Origin: Wurfbainia villosa
Taxonomy: Eukaryota > Streptophyta > Magnoliopsida > Zingiberales > Zingiberaceae
Length of the DNA stretch: 64,000 nt
Direction of reading: 5' to 3'
Assembly: GCA_025175895.1 (NCBI GenBank)
Contig: CM046001.1
Coordinates: 24,872,314-24,936,313, forward strand
Part shown: piece after piece, positions 1 through 9,432 of the stretch
How the letters are laid out: every line of letters begins with the position of its first letter
Position numbering within the stretch: the stretch's first letter is position 1
The notes under the pieces: generated by a model
Database searches by the model: none
What the model saw: only the letters and a program-made list of their open reading frames with translations
Told to the model about the DNA's origin: nothing
Program-made: the position numbers and the translations under genes

Positions 1-273
1 GGCTTGATGCTGATGTTGCAATACATTTAACATAGAAGCCAAAATGTAACACCGCACCATCTCATCAGTCTTAATCCACATTTTATAACTCTCTTTCTCC
101 TTTTCCCCAGAATCATCCGCAGGCTTAGGAGGACACTCTTCGAAGAGTACATACTTGTACTCCTCAACAGTCAAAACAATATCTAGATTCCTTTTTCAAT
201 AAACATAATTGGGTCCAGTAAGTTTATTTTCCTTTAGTATCACAACAAGTGGGTTGAAAGTTATTTTTGAAAA
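1..273 (-). pseudogene. copia Gag N-terminus (partial)
   Basis: Translated on the minus strand, this stretch gives a Ty1/copia Gag N-terminal region (UBN2 / retrotran_gag type). It shows the hallmark order NKLTGPNY, then KRNLDIVL, then EEYKYVL, then a CYILASM stretch, and runs off the left edge. In the family this is the capsid precursor that packages element RNA into particles. The start codon expected just before SKITFNP, near 271-273, reads TTT, so the ATG appears lost. The conserved Trp after NYVY is a TGA stop at 196-198 (TGG to TGA). This copy is therefore dead. Protease and polymerase lie outside the window. Confidence 0.8.
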
Positions 274-1306
274 ACCTAAGAATCACATAGATCAAAATAT
301 TATATTTTAAAAATTTATTGATTCCTCAAACAATAAAATTTTAAAATCAACCAACACCTCAAAACACCGAGAATATCGTATGCCATGATAGTGGGGACGT
401 ATACGAATTCTACAATTGTAAGAGGAGGTTTTACCCATTAATTTTATTATCCTGTCAACCTTACTTTTTGACAAATAAAATTAATAATTGGTTCCTCTTC
501 GGCCCTACAAATAAAAGCAGTGACTCCGATGGGGAGGATACTCCTATTTGCATCTAAGTGTTCACCATTACCCGATACTAAGGCAATTATCTCGGATTAT
601 GTGCCTTTCGATGGGGAAGTACACATGCTCCTAAATAATTTCCTATAATCATATTTGACCTAGTGATCTGCAAAACAAACTCATCCGATGGGGAGGAAGG
701 CACTCAGAGCCGATGCGCAAGTTTGTTTGCATCACATGTCAAATTGTAATGGAGGCCATGGGAATTTAAAAAAAATATCCCTCTCCCACTTAGTAATTTA
801 AAATGAGGAATTTTCCAAGCACACAACATGCATATCAAACAAGAAGCAATAAATATGAAAAAAATATTTTCCAACTATTACGGATTTTGTTTTCCAATAT
901 GCCTCCCGTCGTGTCGCCATCTCGTCCGCTCCTCCCTACGCCATGTACAAGCCATCCGGAGATCCGAGCCGAGAAAAATTATTTTAATTTACATCCATTG
1001 ATCCTATACTCCACAAAGAAGTGTACATGAAATCTAGATCGAAAGTAAACTAAAATAAAAGAGTGGCTAAACAATGTCGTACTTAATTACAAAAATTAAA
1101 TACTAGCTTCGTCTACCCCGAGGATTCAAATAATATTACAATTACACACATCCAATCACATACACACACATATGGCCATAATAGTTGGATCTTATGTCTG
1201 CAACCAAAAAGTTAGCCTACGGACATCCTACTATTATTCGGCACATATAATATATGATAAGTGCATAAAAGTAACCGAATCCTAAACACACCAAATCGAA
1301 AATTGT
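274..1306 (-). other. copia untranslated leader
   Basis: This is non-coding sequence between the primer site and gag of the left-edge copia element. It is AT-rich. Between about 500 and 715 a short motif resembling cgatggggagga recurs four times at irregular spacing. Such leaders carry packaging signals in the family. No ORF here resembles a known protein. Confidence 0.6.
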
Positions 1307-1320
1307 GGCTCTGATACCGA
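1307..1320 (-). promoter_or_regulatory. primer-binding site, tRNA-iMet type
   Basis: The minus strand reads CGGTATCAGAGCC right after the LTR end (...CCCTACA, then AT). It matches the plant initiator-Met tRNA 3' end except for one base (TGG to CGG). Its position and strand fix the element's orientation. Confidence 0.85.
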
Positions 1321-1321
1321 T

Positions 1322-3085
1322 TGTAGGGAATTGCTTCCTGCTTCGGTCGCTCATGCATGGTGATCCTATCTACATCCCCAGATTAAAAAAAAAAATCCTT
1401 GACGAAGACGGATTACCCAAGCAACCGATCCATCATCGTGCTATTCGATTCGAGTGGTCTCTTGAACAAACTTGTTGTTCAAGCAACCTAACTCTTTTCC
1501 TCGATTAGCCACGGAATAGACGATGTATGGATCGCTGGTTTTTGTGTTTATCTTCGGGGTCCAAGTAAATTAGCCACATGCATTATACAAAAGAACTAAA
1601 TCAAAACAAACAAGATTATACCTCTTGATCTTCTATTGTATGACCTATCCTCCTCTTGAACATTGTGTAGTCAACGATCCTCCAAGAGTTGAAACCTTCT
1701 AGATCTCATTCTTCCCTTCCTTGCTCACTCTGAACAAAGGAAAGAATATCAAATACTTCTTCTCCTATCTAGTGCCGATCACCAAGCCACCAACTTGGTT
1801 GTTACCGTTGGCCATGGAGAGGAAGAAGGAGATGGTGTGGGTGCCGAGCAAGAGCTCCAAGGGAAGAAACCCTAACACTTGTTGCCGCCGGCCAAGGAGA
1901 AGAAGAAGAGATATGGGCGCCGGCCAAGAAGGGAAAGGAGAAGAGGGGCACCGGCTAAACCTTAGGAAGATAAGAAAACCTTCCACTTGTTGCCGCCCAA
2001 GACCTCTCCAAACCCTAGATGCCCAACTCTTGAAGCAAACCCTAATCTCCAAAAGGATTAGTTGTAATCCAAGCCAAGGAGCAAACCCTAGAATTCCCAA
2101 TTCTATATTGCCACCCAAGCCTTTGCCTCCTATTTATAGATTTTGCCCAAACCTCCTTTTAATCGTGTCCATTGGATCTAGGTTTTATGAGGGATTTAAT
2201 AGGCTACAATAGGGACCATGAGGAGGAATTGGATCTTGGCCACCCAATGGATCCGAACCACACAAACCCGATCCATTAATGATAATACATTCCACTAGAG
2301 GATTATCATTGATGTACCTCACCAACCCCCATAAATAAATATAGGCTCTATGTATTAATTGTACAAATATCTCCCCGTATTTAAGATCTCGAATGTCCAT
2401 CAATTAATTAATTTACTAACGATTAATTAATCAACATCTAACTCCATGAGTAGTACCACTCAACCTTATCATCATGCCGGACCAAGTCCACCTACAGGGT
2501 TTACATGATGATCCTTATTAGCTCCTCATAGGAACATCATCATCCTAATACATAGGACACAGTTTTCTCCTATAATCAATGGCACACCATGTAAATAATA
2601 TCATTTCCCAACTTACCGAGCCTCTTGATTTAATCTATAAATCTCGCCCATTGATAAATCAAAGAAATAAATACTAAGTACATGTGCCTGTTATTATATC
2701 GGGATTAAGACCATGTACACCATAATATCCGAGGTCCGATTTAATTATGTACTCGGCAATAAATTGAATCACCTCTAAGTCGGTCCTGCTCAATACACAC
2801 AATGTGTACTAGTGTAATTCTATGGTCAAGACAAACCAATACCAAATTACACTACAACCATATCAATGGTTTGTCCAAAACCATCTCGGTTGTGAACCTC
2901 TACTTATACTCTACAAGGAACTGATAACATGATCTTCCGTGTGACACTACACACCATGTTATCTACAATGTAATGTATCAGACAATATGCATAACCATAA
3001 ATATGCAAACAATGATCATGTGATTCTTATTTCAAAAATAAAGATGTTCATACAAAGAATAGACTTTTCAGTATATATCCCAACA
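1322..3085 (-). repeat. LTR of left-edge copia element
   Basis: The LTR runs from TGTAGGGA on the left to TCCCAACA on the right, a short imperfect terminal inverted repeat. It is homologous over nearly its whole length to the solo LTR at 24697-26482; both end in the same TATATATCCCAACA block. A TATA box on the minus strand lies at 2131-2140. Confidence 0.88.
2131..2140 (-). promoter_or_regulatory. LTR TATA box
   Basis: The minus strand reads TCTATAAATA in the middle of the LTR. The solo copy has TCTATAAAG at the equivalent place (about 25530). It is the probable core promoter of this copia family, inferred from motif and position. Confidence 0.55.
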
Positions 3086-3092
3086 AGAATGA

Positions 3093-3418
3093 AGTCTATT
3101 TTCCAACAATTGATGGAGGAATACTGCGAAGGGCTTAAGCAGAGCGGAGACCAACCACATGCTACTTCTTCATTTCCGCCCCTTGTCCCATCCTCTTCTG
3201 TATCCGCCATCCTTGCTTCAACATCTACCTCTTCTCCTCATTCCTCCGCACCCTCTTCCTCGGTTGTTTTATTTGCACCCGACGTAGCCCTTCCATCCTT
3301 ACCATCCTCTTCCCTTCCTTCTTCACCCCTATCACCAAACCCTAGCCCCTGCCTCTTCACCTTCAATTTTAGGTGGCAAGAGGTCACCCCCTCCTTTTTT
3401 ATAGAGCCAAGTCGAATT
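3093..3418 (+). pseudogene. antisense ORF of Tat element 1, first part
   Basis: This plus-strand reading begins at an ATG (MKSIFQQLMEEYCEGLKQ) and becomes very rich in Ser and Pro. Near its end a shifted frame gives GGKRSPPPFL, then TAG, then SQVEL. That frame continues without a break across the gaatt insertion site into 9433 onward, so the two pieces were one gene before the gag-only element landed. A frameshift or small intron separates the Ser/Pro region from this end. The product is unknown. In Tat elements this position carries an extra ORF of uncertain role. See 9433-11188 for the rest. Confidence 0.55.
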
Positions 3419-4815
3419 TGTTGGGTCGGATCAAATGGCTGGCTAGAGGGGGGTGAATAGCCCTCGTTCGTTGGATGTCGTAATTCACTCGTTCTTCTTG
3501 CGTCGCTTGTCTACGATTGTCGTTAGCGCAGCGGAATAACAATAATAATGAAAATACTAATAACACATACAAGCATACACAAGATATACGTGGTTCGGAA
3601 CCGAATGGTTCCTACTCCACGGGTGAGCTCCTCGAGCTCGTGTTATGCGCACGACACTAACAACACTCCTTCTCGACTATACGTCGGAGGTGGAGAAACC
3701 TCTCACAAGTTATTACAACAAGTAATATGAAATACAACAAGAATTACAAAGACAATACAAAAGAAAACTTTTACACAATTGCTTTGATCGCTTTCTTGTT
3801 GCTTGCTTTCTTGAAGGTCCTGAATGCAGAATACAAGAATTCCCCTCCAAAGTCACCCAAAAAGCCCTTTTCGAAATCCTCCAACTCGTGCTCCATTTAT
3901 AACCTGCATCAAGCTGTTTTCATGCCCATCGATCGATCGTGACCATCGATCGGTATCGGTATCGTCAGCTGTCTCTCACAACGGCCGGATCCACGTTGGT
4001 TAAGTTCCAACGGATCACACATCAGTCGAGTGTCTAGTCGAGTCGACTCCATTCTGTGCCCGTGCACAGGGTCATCAATCGACTGCCACCCATTGGCAGT
4101 CGACTGATGCTCCCATCGGCGCCTCCCATGGCGTCGGTGATCCAACAATCTTGGTTGATCGAACCGTCAAACCCAGCGACCTAGAAGCGGTCCAAACATA
4201 ACGATGTTCGAGCCTCCGACACTCAGTCTTAACCACTTGGCCAAGTCCACCTTATCCCTCATGGAGTTCCCCACCGAAGCTCTCTTCCCTCGGCCTACGT
4301 CCCTCGGATGCGCCAAGCGCATGGCTTTGCAACGCCATCCTTCACGTCTCATGCCCTAGAAGTATGCTTCCCTTTGGGCTCACTCCATTCGCTCCCCGTC
4401 CGGTGGTCCCTCGGATGCACCAAGCGCACGGCTTCGCAATGCCATCCTTCACCGACTCAAGGACCCCGAGCCTAGTGAACTTACCAAGTCCTCAAGACTT
4501 CCCATATGCACCAAGCGCACGGCTTCGCAATGCATCTCTCACCAAGCACCAAGCGCACAGCTTCGCAATGCTTTGGATTTCCCATGCCAAGCACCAAGCG
4601 CACGGCTTCGCAATGCTTTGGACTTCCCATGCCAACCCCATGTTGGACTTTCCCACACCAAGCTCCATGCTTGGATTTTCCATGCCAACTCCATGTTGGA
4701 CTTTCCCATGACAATCCCATGTCATGAGTTTTGTCTATCATCAAAATACTATCAGGGTACTGCTCGAGTCAAACTCGAGTCAACCTGGGACGATTGCACC
4801 AACAATCTCCCAACA
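3419..4815 (-). repeat. 3' LTR of gag-only element
   Basis: This 1397-bp LTR (TGTTGGGTC...TCCCAACA) pairs with 8024-9432. Long stretches are nearly identical, but two patches differ strongly. One is the promoter-upstream palindrome array, with one exact AGTCGACTG here (4098-4106) against seven in the partner. The other is 4505-4620, where copies of a 25-bp motif (caccaagcgcacggcttcg...) replace unrelated sequence. Confidence 0.92.
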
Positions 4816-6389
4816 ATCTCCCCCTTTTTGATGATTGACAAAAACTACCATCTCAAGTCTACCAATTCTCCCGTATTGGCAATTCTCATATCCCAATGAG
4901 AATTCCAAACCTAATTGGTAACTTGGTAATATCTCCCCCTTTTTGACATTACATCAAAAATGTCCTCCCCAAGGGTATGAATGTCTCATATCCCAATAAG
5001 ATCTTATATCTCTCCCTTGAAGGAACACATGCCTACCATCTTTCTAGTGATCCCATATCACTTAAAGAGAGGCAACCCAATTTCCTCCCATGAGGAAATA
5101 CACATCCATCTTCCCATGATGGATATCTCCCCCTAGAGGCTTGCTCCCCCTTGACCATTGCACCAACAATGTCCTTGGAGAGTTCCTAAGCCAATAGGAA
5201 CATTAAACCAATCAAAATTAAGGTAAAGTTCAACAATGAACTTTCTTCCACCTCAAAATTGATACTCTCCCTAAACTCTTCTCCTAATCCATATCCAATG
5301 GATTTCCACCCTCTCTAATGCCCTCCCAAGCATATCCTAGGGTTAGGAGTGGTTAGGGGACCCAAAACATGGCTAAACATGGGCCTAACTATCAAGTTTA
5401 CCCGAAATCGCTGTGCGATCGACTCTGTCACTACCGATCATTGGACCTCCATCGATCATGCCCTTGCAATCATCATTGATTATATTTTTGATTTAAGAAT
5501 ATGGATTTTCGAAATCCATAAGTAAATATCCATAAGTTTAAAAATCGTGAAATTTCATATGCATATTACTTATCCTAAACACTATGGGTGAAAAATATTT
5601 GAAAATTATTTTACCCATTAAATTAGGAGATTGATACAAAGTTCAAAACTTTAGAAAAGCTTCAATAATAAGCCTTCTTTGTATCATCCCATTCAATGGT
5701 GATAGCTATCACAAGATAGGCTTCACCAAGGTTTTTCAAAATGTTTTCAAAATGTTTCAAAACCTTTAATTTCTTCTTCCTAAACATCTCACCAATATCT
5801 AGATGTGTAAAACACATACAAGTCAAATTTCTAGTGAGATGTGGGTTTTTTGTTCTTTAAATGGTCTCATGCATATTTCTAGGCAATATTATTTGATTCC
5901 CATCAAATCATGCCATCTTCCTTAATTTCATTTTAATTTATGCATGATGATGATTATGGCATAATTATGATATAGATAAAGACATATGCCAAAATCATGA
6001 TGTCATGGCATGTGAATGAAAATTAAGCATACATGACATACAAACATAAGTCTAAACATTATCATGACATTTTTATAAATAAAAATGAGAATGATGTCAT
6101 GACATGGCAAAGCAAACAAATCATGGAAAGTAAAGTATACTAAGGTATAGAATACCTAAGTGTTAGAATCAATTTGCCATTTCTAGAGATTAATTCAATT
6201 TTGCCTTAATGCCATTCATTTTCCTAGTGTGCCAAAAACCCAAAATGGCACACCAATATCTCTAAGACCTAATTGTGCCAATTTAAATCATTTTAAACTT
6301 CTCAAGCATATTGGCACATCCTAATGTGTCAACTCTTCTATGGTTAGGTTAACTACCCATCCATTTAGGGTTGACACACCCTAACCCAT
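4816..6389 (-). other. 3' non-coding internal region with multiple polypurine tracts
   Basis: No protein is encoded here. The minus strand carries a polypurine tract touching the 3' LTR (4816-4830, AAAAAGGGGGAGAT) and further similar tracts at 4931-4945, 5125-5136 and 5143-5152. Homologous sequence with the same tracts occurs at 24137-24696 plus 26488-27753, and at 29743-30188. Repeated polypurine tracts upstream of the 3' LTR are, from memory, a Sirevirus feature. Confidence 0.8.
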
Positions 6390-7967
6390 TTAGCGTGAAT
6401 CGATCACGCTTTTAGGAACCCAATACCTATTGGAGCTCCTTGGGTTAACAAGGTATTCCCTAGGGATAACTTCCCTAGATACCTTTCTAATGACCCTTTT
6501 TGGTTTTAAAACCATAGTCTTTTGGGTCTTACTTGGGTCAACTCTAGAGGTGACTCCTCCATTGACCTTCTTAGTGGCCTTCTTGGTTTTTCTTAAGTCC
6601 TTGGCCACTAAACATACACCATGGATAGACTTAGGGATAACTTCCCTATTAACCTTGCTTTTTCTAGACCTAGATGTTGTTCCATAATTAAATGGAACAT
6701 TATGGTAGGACATAGGTTTGTGACCCAAACCCTTCTTGCCCTTAGATATTTCTTGTCTTCTAGGTCTTGACTTTTGAGAATTTGACCCCTTAACCGAATT
6801 TGATATTATTGCTAGGGTCTTTTCCAATTTTTCTAGCCTTGACCTCAAGGCTTGGTTCTCCACCTCTAATTTCCTCAATTTTGAATTTTCATTAGATTTT
6901 TGAGGAATGTTCTTCTTCTTAGGCATGTGCCTACCCTTCTTAGGGTTATTGCCTAGATGGTTTTCAACTCTCCTAATGGACTCTTTTGGTAAAATAGGTC
7001 TTGTGTTTTGAGTCCTAGGTTTATCCTTAGTTAGTTCCACATGCTTGGCACCTAGGCAAACATATTTATTTCTCCTAGCATGCTTTTCATTTATAATTGC
7101 AAGTGAACTAAAATAATTCTTAGCATGCTTTTTAACCCTAAAAATTGAAGGTGCATTATTTAAATTTACCTTAGGGTTAGCTTGGGAAGCTCCCCCTACA
7201 TGAGTCACACCTTCTTGCCTTTTCTTCCTCCCCCTAGGGCATTGGCTTCGGTAGTGTCCCTTTTGATTGCATTTGAAGCACACAATGTGCTCTTTGCTCT
7301 TGATTTTGGGAACACCGGTATCCTTTGACTTTGAGTTGACTTTTCGTCTTGATGCCTTTTCCTTAGCCAATTTAGGGCATTTGCTCTTATAATGCCCTTT
7401 CTCCCTACACTCAAAGTATATTATATGATTTTTATTTAAAATGATAACACTTGAGTTACCTAGGGTGGTGGTGGAGGCCTCTTCATGATCTTCACTTCTC
7501 CCGGATGTGGATGCTTCTTGTTCTTGCTCTGGGATGGAAGATTGCCTTTCCTCCCCCTCAATGCTAGAGGTGGAGGTCTCCACCAAATCATCAACATCTT
7601 CAAATGTTGTGGGTGCTTCTTCTTCGGCATTCTCCTCTACTTGTGCTGATTGGGAATTTTCTTGGAATTTCATTATTTTCTCCCACAATTCCTTCGCATC
7701 CCTATAGTCACCCAATCTAGACCAAATAGTGTTAGGTAATAAATCACTAAGTAATTTTATTACCTCAAAATTTGTCTTGAAATCCTTAATTTGGTCTTGG
7801 GTCCACCTTGATTTCTCAATTTGCTTGTTGTATTTGTCCCTAGGCATCTCAAAACCATTTTCTACAATAATCATATAATCAAAATTGGTTTCGAGATATA
7901 CCTCCATCCGTTTCCTCCACCAAGAAAAATCTCCATCGAATTTCGGTGGATGGATGAAGCCGGCCAT
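6390..7967 (-). CDS. gag: Gag polyprotein of gag-only element, 525 aa, intact
   Basis: This is the only long undamaged ORF with a recognisable product in the window. Residues 1-110 are the copia capsid N-terminal type (PPKFDGDFSWW, then SRWTQDQIKDF, then LWEKIMKF). Residues 111-170 are acidic. A first zinc knuckle at 184-197 has Tyr in place of the first Cys (YFECREKGHYKSKC). A second at 230-243 is complete (CX2CX4HX4C). Residues about 355-390 look like a coiled coil, and the basic C-terminus ends YWVPKSVIDSR. The WVPK motif normally sits shortly before the copia protease, so the pol part seems to have been removed from this point. Gag forms the particle and binds RNA. The ATG at 7967 lies about 40 bp after the primer site and fits the family start. 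Confidence 0.9.
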   Translation of the reverse strand: MAGFIHPPKFDGDFSWWRKRMEVYLETNFDYMIIVENGFEMPRDKYNKQIEKSRWTQDQIKDFKTNFEVIKLLSDLLPNTIWSRLGDYRDAKELWEKIMKFQENSQSAQVEENAEEEAPTTFEDVDDLVETSTSSIEGEERQSSIPEQEQEASTSGRSEDHEEASTTTLGNSSVIILNKNHIIYFECREKGHYKSKCPKLAKEKASRRKVNSKSKDTGVPKIKSKEHIVCFKCNQKGHYRSQCPRGRKKRQEGVTHVGGASQANPKVNLNNAPSIFRVKKHAKNYFSSLAIINEKHARRNKYVCLGAKHVELTKDKPRTQNTRPILPKESIRRVENHLGNNPKKGRHMPKKKNIPQKSNENSKLRKLEVENQALRSRLEKLEKTLAIISNSVKGSNSQKSRPRRQEISKGKKGLGHKPMSYHNVPFNYGTTSRSRKSKVNREVIPKSIHGVCLVAKDLRKTKKATKKVNGGVTSRVDPSKTQKTMVLKPKRVIRKVSREVIPREYLVNPRSSNRYWVPKSVIDSR

Positions 7968-8009
7968 TTGTAGTGCTCTCGCGGCGGTTAGTCCTTGAAG
8001 AGCGACCTC

Positions 8010-8021
8010 GCTCTGATACCA
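8010..8021 (-). promoter_or_regulatory. primer-binding site of gag-only element
   Basis: The minus strand reads TGGTATCAGAGC, a perfect match to the plant initiator-Met tRNA 3' end, two bases after the 5' LTR ends in ACCCAACA. Confidence 0.93.
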
Positions 8022-8502
8022 CTTGTTGGGTCAGATCAAATGCCCGGCTAGAGGGGGGTGAATAGCCCTCGTTCGTTGGATGTCGTAATTCACTCGTTCT
8101 TCTTGCGTCGCTTGTCTATGATTGTCGTTAGCGCAGCGGAATAACAATAATAATGAAAATACTAATAACACATACAAGCATACACAAGATATACGTGGTT
8201 CGGAACCGAATGGTTCCTACTCCACGGGATAGCTCCTCGAGCTCGTGTTATGCGCACGACACTAACAACACTCCTTCTCGACTATACGTCGGAGGTGGAG
8301 AAACCTCTCACAAGTTATTACAACAAGTAATATGAAATACAACAAGAATTACAAAGACAATACAAAAGAAAACTTTTACACAATTGCTTTGATCGCTTTC
8401 TTGTTGCTTGCTTTTGCTTGCTCTTGAAGGTCTGGAATGCAACAGCAATTCCCCTCCAAAGTCACCCAAAAAGCCCTTTTCGAAATCCTCCAACTCGTGC
8501 TC

Positions 8503-8512
8503 CATTTATAAC
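8503..8512 (-). promoter_or_regulatory. LTR TATA box
   Basis: The minus strand reads GTTATAAATG. The first AGTCGACTG of the array starts about 28 bp upstream. The 3' LTR has the same box near 3895. Confidence 0.65.
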
Positions 8513-8539
8513 CTGCATCAAGCTATTTTCGCGCCCATC

Positions 8540-8836
8540 AGTCGACTGATCGTGACCATCAGTCGACTGGTATCGTAGCCGTTGTCTCACAACGGCCGGA
8601 TCCACGTTGGTTAAGTTCCAACGGATCACACATCAGTCGACTGATGGCCCCCATCAGTCGACTGATCATCCATCAGTCGAGTGTCCAGTCGAGTCGACTC
8701 CATTCTGTGCCCGTGCACAGTGTCATCAGTCGACTGCTACCCATTGGAAGTCGACTCCAACCAATCTTGGTTTAGTCGAACACTGGTCGAACCCAACGAC
8801 CTAGAGCAGTCGACTGGCACCTAAGCCAGTCGACTG
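8540..8836 (-). promoter_or_regulatory. array of AGTCGACTG palindromes upstream of the LTR promoter
   Basis: There are seven exact AGTCGACTG copies (starting near 8540, 8561, 8635, 8655, 8728, 8809, 8828) plus variants such as AGTCGAGTG. All lie within 340 bp upstream of the TATA box. One exact 9-mer is expected per 262 kb of strand by chance. A role as transcription-factor sites is inferred from position only. Confidence 0.7.
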
Positions 8837-9432
8837 ATGTCGGCTAAAACCTCAAACATAACGATGTTCGAGCCTCTGACACTCAGTGTTAACCACTTGG
8901 CCAAGTCCACCTTATCCCTCATGGAGTTCCCCACCGAAGCTCTCTTCCCTCGGCCTACGTCCCTCGGATGCGCCAAGCGCACGGCTTCGCAACGCTATCC
9001 TTCACGTCGCTGCCCTAGAAGTATGCTTCCCTTTGGGCTCACTCCATTCGCTCCCCGTCCGGTGGTCCCTCGGATGCACCAAGCGCACGGCTTCGCAATG
9101 CCATCCTTCACCGACTCAAGGACCCCGAGCCTAGTGAACTTACCAAGTCCTCAAGACTTCCCATATGCACCAAGCGCCGCGACTTATGATGCTTTGGATT
9201 TCCCATACCCAGCAAGCCTTGCGACCGTAATGCTTTGGACTTCCCATGCCAACCCCATGTTGGACTTTCCCACACCAAGCTCCATGCTTGGATTTTCCAT
9301 GCCAACTCCATGTTGGACTTTCCCATGACAATCCCATGTTATGAGTTTTGTCTATCATCAAAATACTATCAAGGTACTGCTCGAGTCAAACTCGAGTCAA
9401 CCTGGGACGATTGCACCAACAATCTCCCAACA

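Larger units (their letters stand above)
1..3085 (-). mobile_element. Ty1/copia element, 5' part, truncated by window edge
   Basis: On the minus strand the element begins with a 1764-bp LTR (3085 to 1322), then an initiator-Met primer site, a non-coding leader of about 1 kb, and the start of gag running off the left edge. The LTR ends are TG and CA. The 5 bases outside the LTR (3086-3090, agaat) are the expected target duplication, but the partner copy is outside the window. The host sequence is the antisense ORF region of the Tat-type element that continues at 3091. The clade is probably Angela-like from LTR length and Gag style; this is inferred. Confidence 0.85.
3419..9432 (-). mobile_element. 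Gag-only Sirevirus-like LTR retrotransposon (TR-GAG type), complete
   Basis: The element is 6014 bp, flanked by the perfect 5-bp duplication gaatt (3414-3418 and 9433-9437). On the minus strand it has a 5' LTR (9432-8024), an iMet primer site, a single long gag ORF (7967-6390), about 1.5 kb of non-coding sequence with several polypurine tracts, and a 3' LTR (4815-3419). No protease, integrase, RT or RNase H coding sequence is present anywhere. It must have moved using enzymes of a related autonomous element. Two zinc-knuckle-like motifs and multiple polypurine tracts point to the Sirevirus clade. This matches the published class of gag-only terminal-repeat elements. Confidence 0.9.
8024..9432 (-). 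repeat. 5' LTR of gag-only element
   Basis: This 1409-bp LTR is followed outside by the duplication gaatt. On the transcribed (minus) strand it holds a palindrome array (8836 to 8540), then a TATA box near 8503-8512. Next comes a stem-loop around the CGTGGAGTAGGAA / TTCCGAACCACG arms (about 8197-8227), in the part likely to be transcribed. Confidence 0.92.

Noticed and set aside
1307..1320. tRNA gene remnants
   Set aside because: The tRNA-like matches here and at 8010, 42980, 48649 and 60231 are 12-15 bp primer sites at LTR borders, not tRNA genes.
1721..2212. 163-residue plus-strand ORF in the copia LTR
   Set aside because: It is antisense to the LTR transcription direction, low in complexity, and not preserved in the solo copy at 24697-26482.
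4364..4899. Plus-strand Pro/Ser/His-rich ORFs in the 3' LTR (and 8837-9627 in the 5' LTR)
   Set aside because: They come from the repeated caccaagcgcacggcttcgc motif and are not maintained between the two LTRs.
4831..6389. Hidden env-like or pol gene in the 3' part of the gag-only element
   Set aside because: No frame on either strand longer than short fragments, and no RT, integrase or membrane-protein motif was seen.
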